Positions 45,064 through 53,610 of a stretch of DNA of 64,000 nucleotides are shown here, piece after piece (positions within the stretch are counted from its first letter, which is position 1; the number at the start of each line of letters is the position of its first letter). The position numbers and the translations under genes are program-made. The DNA comes from Cuniculiplasma divulgatum (GTDB lineage: Archaea > Thermoplasmatota > Thermoplasmata > Thermoplasmatales > Thermoplasmataceae): the NCBI GenBank assembly GCA_031200235.1, contig CP133595.1, positions 744,001 to 808,000 on the forward strand. Direction: 5' to 3'. Under the pieces are notes generated by a model, which saw nothing but the letters and a program-made list of their open reading frames with translations, was not told the origin of the DNA and did not search any database.

Positions 45064-46121
45064 ACCAGCCTGAGAGGGGCAGAATTGAGGCCTGCATTTT
45101 CAGGGTATCCCATCATTATGTTCATTGACTGGATTGCATTACCTGCTGCACCCTTGATCAGGTTATCAATTGCTCCTATGGCAACAACTCTGTTCACGTG
45201 CCTGTCAATTGCAAATCCCAGGTCCACGAAATTCGATCCGATTACCAGCTTTGGATCCGGGTACCTGAAGAGGCCATTGGGATCCATCATGAACCTTATG
45301 AATGGCTCGTTTCGGTACATGGAGCGATAAGCCTTCCATAAATCAGTTTCCGCGGGCCTGTGTTCTGTAAATATGCTTGATGTTGTCAGTATGCCCCTCA
45401 CCATATTCACCGAATGTGCAGACATGGTAACTGTCACCCGTTTTTCGGCAGCAATTGATAATTCCTGCTCAATTTCACCTATATGCCTGTGATCCGAGGG
45501 GCTGTAAATCCTCACTGAATTAAATCTCTCAGAAAAATGGGTTGCGGACGTGGATTTGTTGCCAGACCCAGATGATCCTATCTTTGCATCTATTACGGTG
45601 ATACCGGCCAGCAATCCGGATTTTGCCAGTGGTGCCAGGCTGTATATGGATGAGCTTGCAATGCAGCCGGGAACAGCGATCAGCCTTGAATTGCGTATCT
45701 CGTCCCTGTGAAGTTCAGGCATACCATAGGTGAACTTCTGCAGGAGATCCGGAGCAGGATGTTCCCAACCGTACCATACTGGATACTGGGAGCTATCCTT
45801 CAGCCTGAAATCAGCGCTCATGTCTATGATCCTTGTGCCTGTTTCAACAAGCTGCGGTGTTATCTTCACGGATGATCCATGTGGAACTGCCAGAAACAGA
45901 ATGTCCACCTTTGCTGCAACGTCCATTGGCGTTTCATCGGTGAACTTCAGGTTCGTGTAACCCTTCAGGTTGGGATGAACCCTGGCGATGTATTCCCCAG
46001 CATTGTGCTTTGATGTGGCTGCGGTAATTTCAACTTCGGGATGATTCAGCAGGAGCCGGAGGATTTCTCCGCCTGTGTATCCGGATGCGCCGATAATGCC
46101 TACTTTAGACAAAAATATCAA
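45060..46121 (-). CDS. lysY: [LysW]-aminoadipate/glutamyl phosphate reductase
   Basis: 353 residues, ArgC-like NADPH-dependent reductase. Rossmann start VGIIGASGYTGGEILRLL, catalytic Cys in VPGCIASSSIY near residue 150, and a His in the second half (SAHSVNMVRGI). It follows lysW2 by 36 bases and is the second gene of the operon. Its start MIFLSKVG could also be one of the next codons. Confidence 0.92.
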   Translation of the reverse strand: MIFLSKVGIIGASGYTGGEILRLLLNHPEVEITAATSKHNAGEYIARVHPNLKGYTNLKFTDETPMDVAAKVDILFLAVPHGSSVKITPQLVETGTRIIDMSADFRLKDSSQYPVWYGWEHPAPDLLQKFTYGMPELHRDEIRNSRLIAVPGCIASSSIYSLAPLAKSGLLAGITVIDAKIGSSGSGNKSTSATHFSERFNSVRIYSPSDHRHIGEIEQELSIAAEKRVTVTMSAHSVNMVRGILTTSSIFTEHRPAETDLWKAYRSMYRNEPFIRFMMDPNGLFRYPDPKLVIGSNFVDLGFAIDRHVNRVVAIGAIDNLIKGAAGNAIQSMNIMMGYPENAGLNSAPLRLV

Positions 46122-46157
46122 TCCAAAAAGATAGAAAATGATTCAGAGGCAGGCTGA

Positions 46158-46331
46158 TCATTCGCCCCAGTCTTCCCTTATTTCCTCTGCTGCCCTCAGG
46201 ACAGGGTTTCCATCACGTATTTCTGAAACCTCATACTCAACTCCGCAATCCGGGCAACTCACAATCTCGCCTTTTATTACATCATCGGGAACCTGCAGCG
46301 ACCCGCCACAAACATTACACTCTGTTTCCAT
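46158..46331 (-). CDS. lysW: LysW amino-group carrier protein, copy 2 (first gene of the lys operon)
   Basis: 57 residues, shorter than many gene-finding cut-offs. It reads METECNVCGG... with two Cys pairs (CNVC, CPDC) of a zinc ribbon and ends IREDWGE, the LysW tail whose last Glu carries the amino acid. GGTGTG lies a few bases before the ATG, so the mRNA seems to have a leader. It is about 60% identical by eye to LysW1. It is divergent from the second regulator candidate. Confidence 0.93.
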   Translation of the reverse strand: METECNVCGGSLQVPDDVIKGEIVSCPDCGVEYEVSEIRDGNPVLRAAEEIREDWGE

Positions 46332-46384
46332 ATTTCACACCTTTTCTGTCATCATAAGATGGCAATATACCGTTTCAGTCTTGG

Positions 46385-46400
46385 AAAATATTAATATTTT
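46385..46400. promoter_or_regulatory. Bidirectional TATA region between lysW2 and regulator 2
   Basis: AAAATATTAATATTTT is a perfect 16-base palindrome that can serve as TATA box in both directions: about 31-46 bases before the regulator ATG and about 54-70 before the lysW2 ATG. Confidence 0.45.
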
Positions 46401-46401
46401 A

Positions 46402-46417
46402 TGACCTATTCTGGTCA
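46402..46417. promoter_or_regulatory. Candidate lysine-regulon operator, site 3
   Basis: TGACCTATTCTGGTCA, extended by A and T at the ends to an 18-base dyad. It lies between the TATA region and the ATG of the regulator candidate, and directly upstream of the TATA region when read towards lysW2. Confidence 0.6.
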
Positions 46418-46430
46418 TAGTTTGACTTAA

Positions 46431-47111
46431 ATGACCAAAATGGAGCTAAGTATAAACGGCCTTGTGAAAAACATGGTTACCAATGACATATTCCTTGCAA
46501 CATCACTGAACAGGGGATACGTGAATCTCAGCGCTGTTGCTCGCGACCTCAAGCCAGCAATAGAGATGCGGTTGGGGCAGGAGGTGAATACAGAGGCCAT
46601 AATTTCTGCTCTGAAGAGAAACAGGGATACGTCCAGAAAATATGATAACAGGGTCCTGGAATCCATGGCCCAGACCAGTGTGCAGATGCTGACCTCTGTC
46701 ACCAAGTTTGTGCTTCCTGTGAACAAGAACGAAAGGGTTTTCAGGGAAATGTATGAACTGAAAATGCCCGGGGCAGTTTATATTTCCACCGGAACTGAGT
46801 TCACCACATTCATAGTCGAGGACAGGAACCTTGGCTCATTTTCTGAAATTATCAGGAGAGGCATAGTAGACAGGAAGACTGGACTTGCCGTGATAATAGT
46901 GAAGAGCCCCGTCTCAATGATCGAAACGCCGGGGTACCTGATGTCGCTCTATTCCAAACTGGCATTTTCCGGGATAAATGTGGAGGAGACAACCAACAGT
47001 TACACGGACGCCATCATTGTTGTCAGCGAACGTGATTCCAGTGAGGCGTTCATGGCAATTCATGATCTCATACAGTATGCAAGGGAACATGTCCATCCCG
47101 GAAAGCGGTAG
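46431..47111 (+). CDS. ACT-like regulator candidate, copy 2
   Basis: 226 residues. Same two-part plan as the protein at 35967: N-terminal helix-turn-helix-like part (GLVKNMVTNDIFLA...VNLSAVARDLK...VNTEAIISALKRNR) and C-terminal ACT-like part (ETPGYLMSLYSKLAFSGINVEETTN...). Divergent from lysW2, with an operator-like palindrome in between. It probably senses lysine, arginine or an intermediate and controls the operon, possibly also itself. The two copies are clearly paralogous but not close, so they may answer to different ligands. Confidence 0.72.
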   Translation: MTKMELSINGLVKNMVTNDIFLATSLNRGYVNLSAVARDLKPAIEMRLGQEVNTEAIISALKRNRDTSRKYDNRVLESMAQTSVQMLTSVTKFVLPVNKNERVFREMYELKMPGAVYISTGTEFTTFIVEDRNLGSFSEIIRRGIVDRKTGLAVIIVKSPVSMIETPGYLMSLYSKLAFSGINVEETTNSYTDAIIVVSERDSSEAFMAIHDLIQYAREHVHPGKR

Positions 47112-47547
47112 ACTGGATCTGTTGTGATATCGCCCCCCTATCGGATGGGGTTTCCTGATTCATGGATTGGCATCTGCCTGTATGGATATATTCCGCACAT
47201 ACCCGGAGTGGCAATCTCCACAGGCTTGAATTCGGATATTCAATTTCGTGGACAATTGGGATCAGGCACTCTGGAGGCAAATGTCAATATCCGATCCAGC
47301 ATGGGATTCTCACTGTGCTGCCGACCCATAGAGATAAATGAATGCTGCCATTCTGCTGCCTCAGGGTGCCCCTATTTCCAATACAGGTTCACTTGCTGTT
47401 TCTCCCCGATATATCATCACAGAACGCAGAAGTCTTCTTCCATTCTCTGGCCGGAATTTCAGGTATCCAGTTCATATGGCTTCAACCTCCTCTCAAAAAT
47501 TTCAGGATCAGGGAATAAATTTTACATTCTTCATTCCATGGCGGAAA

Positions 47548-49548
47548 ATGTACAGAAGATATTATGTTATAAGGGATAACGCAGCGAATCCCCCCTATGC
47601 CGGCAAGCCATGGCTGATGTCTCTTGGCTCCCATGGAATAGTCATTGGAAAGACAGGAGCTGGAAAATCCAACTATCTGCTCCACATCCTCAAGCATATC
47701 GACAGGGAAGACTGCAACATTGTCCTGTTAGATCCCCACGGGCAGACTGCAGATTCCTTTCTTTCGATGACAGGGAAGGACCCCATTATCCTCAGCGGTC
47801 ACGATTATCCCGGATCTGAGGGCAGATACTCTGGGATCAACGCGCTTCATACTTCAGGAGAGGAGGAAAATGCCTACCGGGTCGGAGACTGGATGGTACA
47901 GGCATTTTCCAGCAATGAGGCCATGTCCAACGGAAGCTGGGGTCCAAGAATCAACCTGATCATCTCGCAGGTAATGGTCAACATAATGTTAAGGGAGAAA
48001 GGTCTACCGCTTGACAGATTCACCGAAATCCTCACAGATCAGAAGAGACTCTTTTCCTATTTTCCGGTTCAGGAGCACTCCCCAATAAGAAATGCACTCA
48101 GTTCCGGCAATATTTCAAGGAACTGGGGGGACTTCATAATGAGTTCACTGAACAAGCTCCTGCCGCTGGTGGGAAATCCGCTGATCAGAAGAGTCATCTC
48201 AGTTTCTGAGGAAAAGAGCGTTAACCTGGATCATTGCATACTCACTGGAAACAAGCTCATAAGCCCTGAAATCAGTATTGGTGAGACCGGGGTAACATCG
48301 GCCAGCATCATTGCAAGCGTGCTTCTGGCAAGAATCTGGAACATACTTGTTGGGCGCGGCCCATCTGATTACAAGACATATATCATCATCGATGAAGCCC
48401 ACATAATACCTGAATCTGTCCTTGACATGTTTCTTTCCCAGGGAAGGAAATATGGTGTCATCCTCATCCTTGCCTACCAGTCCCTTGGCCAGCTGACTGA
48501 CAAATTCAGGGATGTTATGTTCTCGAACCTGAACAACTATGCCTGCTTCAACCTGACTGAGAGGGATGCCAAGTACATATCGGACAACATAACATGGAGT
48601 TCGAAGAGGCAGAGTGTCATAGAGACACTGGTAAACCAGCCCAGACATTATGTCACAGTGACATGCAATCATGTTGAGGCGGAGGGATCATCATCCAGTA
48701 ATTCTGGAAAATACGGTCCCATCACCCTGAAGCCACCATTGATTGCACATGCCCCTGACACTGCCTCTGTGCAAAAAATCAAGGCATCCATCATAAACAG
48801 AATCGGATACGGTGAGGAGAATACGACATCATCCTGTGAAAATTCCACGCTGCACAACAGGCTGATCTTTCTCTTTTCAGACTTCTTGGAGTCCAGGAAT
48901 GTGAAGGTAACTGTTGAGCCCAATATCGGGAATCTTATACCGGACATACTCATTGAACATAACGGCAGGATCATTTACTGTGAGGTTGAAGATTCCGATC
49001 TCATGGTTTCTCACAGGATTGCGAAGAAGATGGTGGATTACATGGGCAATCCCATTATCTTCCTGTGCAGGGATGAAGACTTTGGAAAAATAGTATCCAT
49101 TTTTAGGAACATGGTGGGGCATGCCGGAGATGGTGGCTTTTACCAGAACGGAGATGAGATTATACCGTTCTCAAAAATACCTGAAGCCCTTCTGAACACC
49201 TCGCTGGTTACATATTCCGGGAACACTTTCAGTTTCTTCAACGGCATTAAAAAGGTAAAGTTTTCTCCCATGCATCTGGAAAAGGATTCCTCATTCATGA
49301 ATCGTGCGAAGAAACTCCCGTATGGAAATCTGCGCTTAAACATCCTCCTAAACCTTGTGGAAACTGTCAGAGATGGAGGAGGAATTGATCTTGATGTGCT
49401 GGAGGCAAAATACGGAAGGGACAAGCTCCGTGAGCTTCTGCAGGTCATAAGGGATTCAGGATACAGCGAAGGCCTAACCTTCAATTCGCTCCTTGAACTG
49501 GACAGAATCCACGAACCTGATATGCAAGACGGTGAGGTAACTGAATAA
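47548..49548 (+). CDS. HerA/TraG-like ATPase with C-terminal PD-(D/E)XK-like domain
   Basis: About 666 residues from the chosen start; the frame is open from 47338. Walker A is in VIGKTGAGKSN and Walker B in YIIIDEAH, with FLSQGRKYGVILILAYQS after it, as in DUF87/HerA and conjugative coupling ATPases. After a linker comes a domain with LHNRLIFLFSDFLESRNV...IPDILIEHNGRIIYCEVEDSD, a restriction-endonuclease-like fold with P-D and E-V-E (Lys of the canonical E-x-K replaced). The ATG at 47548 is favoured by a TATA-like box ATAAATTTTA at about 47515 and because the first 70 residues of the longer version look random. It could move DNA during conjugation or act in defence. Confidence 0.7.
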   Translation: MYRRYYVIRDNAANPPYAGKPWLMSLGSHGIVIGKTGAGKSNYLLHILKHIDREDCNIVLLDPHGQTADSFLSMTGKDPIILSGHDYPGSEGRYSGINALHTSGEEENAYRVGDWMVQAFSSNEAMSNGSWGPRINLIISQVMVNIMLREKGLPLDRFTEILTDQKRLFSYFPVQEHSPIRNALSSGNISRNWGDFIMSSLNKLLPLVGNPLIRRVISVSEEKSVNLDHCILTGNKLISPEISIGETGVTSASIIASVLLARIWNILVGRGPSDYKTYIIIDEAHIIPESVLDMFLSQGRKYGVILILAYQSLGQLTDKFRDVMFSNLNNYACFNLTERDAKYISDNITWSSKRQSVIETLVNQPRHYVTVTCNHVEAEGSSSSNSGKYGPITLKPPLIAHAPDTASVQKIKASIINRIGYGEENTTSSCENSTLHNRLIFLFSDFLESRNVKVTVEPNIGNLIPDILIEHNGRIIYCEVEDSDLMVSHRIAKKMVDYMGNPIIFLCRDEDFGKIVSIFRNMVGHAGDGGFYQNGDEIIPFSKIPEALLNTSLVTYSGNTFSFFNGIKKVKFSPMHLEKDSSFMNRAKKLPYGNLRLNILLNLVETVRDGGGIDLDVLEAKYGRDKLRELLQVIRDSGYSEGLTFNSLLELDRIHEPDMQDGEVTE

Positions 49549-49605
49549 GGTGGAGCTCTGCAAGGGCGCGGATATTTCAATCAAGCGATATTCTGGCTGG
49601 GAATC

Positions 49606-50457
49606 ATGGTCACCATAAGGAAGATGGAGCAGGGAGGCAGAACCTACTACTACCTGGAATACCCGGTTAAGGTTAACGGAAGGGTCAGAAAATATTCGAG
49701 ATACATTGGAAAGGATATTCCGGAGGATATTGATCACCTTAAGAGGCAGTTTCAGCTTGAGATCATTGAGAACCGCCGGGAACCGCTATCCTTGCATGCC
49801 AGGAGTGTGATGATAGGCCGGACTGATGGAATGTCAAGGGAGAAGATCGATCAGTTTTACCATGAAACCGCACTGCATTTCACTGCCAGTACACTGAAAC
49901 TGGCTGGTTCCAAGCTGACGGAACTCGAACTTAAAAGACTTCTCGTTGATAAAGTGATCCCTGGCTGGCGCGACACGGATGATGTTAAACTGGCGGTAGT
50001 TCACTATGGAATCGCAAAAGACATTCTTCTAAACAGCCCGCAACTTTCCCTCGACCTTCTGGCTGAGTGGCACTGGAAGCTCTATCGTGAGATCAAGCCA
50101 TCGATTGCCGGTGTAATCACAGGGGTGCATGGAGCTGAGGCGGAATATTCAGGGTTCGATTCTGCCTACAGAGAATACAGAGAAAAATTTGGTGGTCTCA
50201 TGCTTGCTGGCCTGATTCATTTTGTTTTATTTAAAAGGCCACAGTTTCAGGACGGGAATGGAATCATTGCAAGGCTCGCAATGAACTGCGTTTTACATGC
50301 CAGTGGGTTTCCCATTCTGGACATTGATTACAGTGAGAGGAAACGGTATGAAAACGCACTGGAAAGATCTTTGAAATTCAATGACGAAACGGAGTTTCTC
50401 AAATGGTTTTTCCTGAAATACAAAAGAAAAATTGCGAAATTTGAATCGCCCATATAA
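49606..50457 (+). CDS. Fic-fold protein with a degenerate active site
   Basis: 283 residues. A short beta-rich N-terminal part (TYYYLEYPVKVNGRVRKYSR) is followed by a helical Fic domain. The Fic motif HPFxxGNGRxxR appears near residue 208 as PQFQDGNGIIAR: the catalytic His is replaced by Pro and the Arg after GNG by Ile. Normal Fic enzymes transfer AMP or another nucleotide to a hydroxyl on a target protein and need this His. The protein may be an inactive binder, an antitoxin-like partner or use another chemistry. It starts 57 bases after the HerA-like ATPase gene, so the two may form an operon. Confidence 0.68.
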   Translation: MVTIRKMEQGGRTYYYLEYPVKVNGRVRKYSRYIGKDIPEDIDHLKRQFQLEIIENRREPLSLHARSVMIGRTDGMSREKIDQFYHETALHFTASTLKLAGSKLTELELKRLLVDKVIPGWRDTDDVKLAVVHYGIAKDILLNSPQLSLDLLAEWHWKLYREIKPSIAGVITGVHGAEAEYSGFDSAYREYREKFGGLMLAGLIHFVLFKRPQFQDGNGIIARLAMNCVLHASGFPILDIDYSERKRYENALERSLKFNDETEFLKWFFLKYKRKIAKFESPI

Positions 50458-50573
50458 ACTGAAATTCATCAGCGCCCTATAATTAATTTTACTTTCCGGA
50501 TGAATTAAAAATTGAGTTTCGCAAGAAAATAGGCGGGAAATGTTACACTGAGCCAGGCAGTTCCGTGGTTTCC

Positions 50574-50598
50574 GTTTCTTCCGGTTTGCGGAAGAAAC
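50574..50598. repeat. Perfect 10-base inverted repeat (hairpin) after the Fic gene
   Basis: GTTTCTTCCG (50574-50583) and CGGAAGAAAC (50589-50598) pair perfectly around a 5-base loop. It lies 117 bases after the Fic-like gene and may be a terminator, a protein-binding site or an element end. The stretch 50458-50721 contains no gene. Confidence 0.5.
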
Positions 50599-50721
50599 CT
50601 CATGTAAAAGAAGTCCGCAAATAAGGTTAAGAATGGTTCTGGAAAAAGATGGAATTATCCCATCTAATTTTTTGGTGCTGTCATCGTGGCCCCCTGATCA
50701 TATTCATGTTTCAATCTCCGG

Positions 50722-51639
50722 ATGAAGGACATCGGTCCCACGCAAACACAGCTTGAGAAGCAGGCCCGGAATCTCCTTGGAGGTCTCAGCATAATAACAA
50801 CAGTGGATCAACTCCTACCGCAGATGAGAAAGTAATCCGGCACTCTAGGGGACTATTCTGGTTTCAATTCACTGCTCAGAGGGATGCAGGGTCCAAATGC
50901 TACCATCGTCAGGTCTAGGAACGAGTGGAAGTATTTCGGTCGGGAAGTGAATGATGGTGCAATCCCAATAAGTGTGCTCTATCCTGTGGGAGAAGCACAC
51001 AAGGATGGCCCTAGAGAAGTGAAGGACTGTATTGAGAAGAAAAGATTTGAAGGTCTTAGTGATGAAGCCCTTGAGTAAATTGTCAGGAAGAAATTCAACC
51101 TCACTGGTGGTGGTTTTACCAAGGTATAAAGCACCGGAAAGGTATATTACTTCTCACAGACCACACCCATTCCTGGAAAAGCAAAGCCGATTGAGGCGGA
51201 TGTAAAGGCGACAACCCTTTACAACACTCTGAAAAAGATCGCAAAGGAGCATTACGAGGTTGAGGAATCTCCAATCAATAATGGTGCAAGAGGATATACA
51301 GCACATTCAGGGGAAGGCCAGAAGATAGTTGTGATGAAGATACTAGGAGAGGATGTGAATGTCCTCCATACCCTGATACATGAGATGTCCCATGCTCGGC
51401 TTGAATATCTCTACAGGAAAGAACTTCCAAGAGGCCTTGCTGAATCTGAGGCAGAATTGTCAACATACCTTGTAGGAGCGCACTTTGGCTTTGACTTCAG
51501 AGAGGATTCTTCAGCATACATCAAGGGATGGCTTGATGATGCTAAAAAGGCGGGAAAAGGACTAGGAAAGGAGAACCTTGACAGGGTTCTGAACAATGCA
51601 AGGTGGCTGATAAACGAAATATTTAACAAATTATCTTAA
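50722..51639 (+). pseudogene. ArdC-like zinc metalloprotease gene with three in-frame TAA codons
   Basis: One single frame runs from ATG 50722 to the stop at 51637-51639 (305 codons), interrupted by TAA at 50833, 51076 and 51127, with no frameshift. The N-terminal part (ATIVRSRNEWKYFGREVNDGAIPISVLYP, first residues through the G-x-x-x-x-P turn) fits the ArdC ssDNA-binding domain, and the C-terminal part has the zincin motif HEMSHARLEYL (HExxH) and a downstream ESEAELSTYL. Such proteins protect incoming plasmids from restriction. It is most likely a recently inactivated gene of a mobile element. The last uninterrupted piece, from ATG 51331, still codes for 102 residues with the metal site. Confidence 0.7.
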
Positions 51640-51924
51640 TATTTCATAATCTTGCCATGTTAGAAAATCTATTTTCCCGTCATGCAACTCACAGGAATCG
51701 TTGGCACATACCCAGTATTCCACATTATCCTTACCTATTCTTGGGAACACTAAAGATCCGCATCTTGGGCAAGAATATCTTTCTCTGAATTTTTTATGAT
51801 CTAAAACTGTGTAAACCACAGGAACTAAACCACTTTCTATGATTAGCACAACACTTATGATCGGATTCATAGCTTGGAAATTTGCAGCAATCTCAATGAT
51901 AGTGAATAGCAGTATTATGAACAT
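51631..51924 (-). CDS. Small membrane protein with zinc ribbon
   Basis: 97 residues. Two hydrophobic helices in the first 40 residues, then a ribbon with C-x2-C (CPRC) and a second pair (CANDSC). Nothing more specific is recognised. It overlaps the last codons of the ArdC-like gene on the other strand by 9 bases. Position inside an accessory region suggests a lineage-specific gene. Confidence 0.5.
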   Translation of the reverse strand: MFIILLFTIIEIAANFQAMNPIISVVLIIESGLVPVVYTVLDHKKFRERYSCPRCGSLVFPRIGKDNVEYWVCANDSCELHDGKIDFLTWQDYEILR

Positions 51925-52143
51925 GGTGTTAAAAAGCGGATTGTAATAAGATTTGTCAAGATATTCCTGTCCTGGCTGATTCAGCTTAACATGGGTAATT
52001 TACTTCTTTCCATGACCTGAATTCCCTCTTTTGATAACAGTAAAGACACTCTGGTTTGAACATAGAAATTTGAATGACAGACTTGATAATATATTTTGTT
52101 TAAAAGATACAACAATTCAAATGTTTGTATTCTTAACCGTAAT

Positions 52144-52716
52144 ATGATCCCGGAACCAAGTTTCGACAAGGAAAGGAAACATGTAGTTTCTTTTATGTCT
52201 GCAAAAAATCTAGACAGCGAGCTTTTGATGAAAAGTGTGAATCCAGGAAACGCAATACCTTTATCCGTACTAACGCTGAATGACTTGGCCATATACCCGG
52301 GCATTGGACTTTATTTCTTCTACAATATGAGAAATGAGCTTCAATATGTTGGTAAATGCACTTCCAGGTCTTTTATGGAAAGAATCCCATCTCATTTTGA
52401 TTGCAGGAATCATGCTAGGTTTGCTACAATTGCCAGAAGACGAGTTGATGAACTTAGTCAAAGTGATGACATTTCGGAGACAGTCTATCAAGCATTAACG
52501 GACTTGAAGTTGTTCCTTGTAAATTTTATGTATGATAAGATTTTTTGGGACAACGGGAGTTATTCTGATATTAACAAGAAACAAGAAACTGGTCGTGAAG
52601 CAGAATATATAGAAAAGCTTGAAAGAGACACAATACAGAAGAAAGAACCTCATCTGAATAGGATGAACAAACGGAAATCTACTCATCAGAACGATGACCG
52701 TAGGAGTGAGATTTAA
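52144..52716 (+). CDS. GIY-YIG nuclease-domain protein
   Basis: About 190 residues from ATG 52144 (the frame opens earlier with a TTG at 52096). The GIY-YIG pattern is seen in GIGLYFFYNMRNELQYVGKC with the following Arg in SRSFMERI and a His/Asn-rich helix. The fold cuts DNA using one Glu and a metal; members include UvrC, homing enzymes and restriction enzymes. The C-terminal 60 residues are charged. It is followed after 27 bases by a probable PD-(D/E)XK protein, and the two may act together. Strongly AT-rich compared with the metabolic genes. Confidence 0.65.
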   Translation: MIPEPSFDKERKHVVSFMSAKNLDSELLMKSVNPGNAIPLSVLTLNDLAIYPGIGLYFFYNMRNELQYVGKCTSRSFMERIPSHFDCRNHARFATIARRRVDELSQSDDISETVYQALTDLKLFLVNFMYDKIFWDNGSYSDINKKQETGREAEYIEKLERDTIQKKEPHLNRMNKRKSTHQNDDRRSEI

Positions 52717-52743
52717 TAATGATGCTGGGAATATACATTTTCA

Positions 52744-53403
52744 ATGGGATTAATTGAAATTTCGGAAACCTATAATCGTTTTCTCCGGCACCTCTCAAAT
52801 AAAAGTGGATCTCTTGCGCCACTTCAGCTAACAGGCTTACTTGAAGATTATCTCGTACATGAATTTATAGTTCATGTGTACAAGGAAACGAGGGGTGAAA
52901 TTTTAGGAATAACCAATCTTGGAAACAAAGGGGAGCGGAAGTATGACATTGCTTTTATTAAAAACAATCTAATGGGTAATAGAGAAATAGTAAGTGCATT
53001 TGAAGCCAAGTATATTACGAACGCTCATAAACTTAGAAAAGAGGAAGATGCCATTGACAATATCGGCACAACTCTGAAGAGCCTCTCAAAACAACTCAAG
53101 AATGTTATTACCAACAAACACGGAGGTTATCCAGTGGTTCAGGAAGCAGTTGGAAGTAAACTTTACGGTTTGGTTTTTGCCTCATGTCGAAAATCAAGTC
53201 CAGGCAATGGAACAAAGAGTAATTTTTTTGATAATCAGATACTGGACCGGGCCAAGAAAATGGGATTTACGCGCTACGGTTCAAATGAGGATGAACCTAT
53301 TTTCAATGACGTATATGAGGATATAGAAGTGCGCGCTGTCGGGTACAAATATTACCTTACACTCAAAGTAGGCTTATGGCAGAGCAGTGAATCTGAGGAT
53401 TGA
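52744..53403 (+). CDS. Probable PD-(D/E)XK nuclease
   Basis: 219 residues. The central stretch KYDIAFIKNN...EIVSAFEAKYI follows the D-(x)n-E-x-K order of restriction-endonuclease-like proteins: Asp in YDIAF and E-A-K at the end of a beta strand. The N-terminal helix (LTGLLEDYLVHEFIVHVYKET) is as expected before it. Substrate and family unknown. Close and in the same direction as the GIY-YIG gene, with similarly AT-rich codon use. Confidence 0.5.
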   Translation: MGLIEISETYNRFLRHLSNKSGSLAPLQLTGLLEDYLVHEFIVHVYKETRGEILGITNLGNKGERKYDIAFIKNNLMGNREIVSAFEAKYITNAHKLRKEEDAIDNIGTTLKSLSKQLKNVITNKHGGYPVVQEAVGSKLYGLVFASCRKSSPGNGTKSNFFDNQILDRAKKMGFTRYGSNEDEPIFNDVYEDIEVRAVGYKYYLTLKVGLWQSSESED

Positions 53404-53610
53404 AAACAGAATCACAGGTTTTACTGCGTACGAATGCGAAGAGCTTCTAGGCGCTTTTGTTTATTTCTTGTTAACTCCTGTTGTAAAACTTAACGGGGCT
53501 TAAATATTCTTCAATATGATTAACAGAGCAAGGGGTCTCGGATCAAACACAGCACAGCAAAAGAGATATTTTATATAATTAAACCTTGAATGTAGTGAAG
53601 AGGTATAAAT

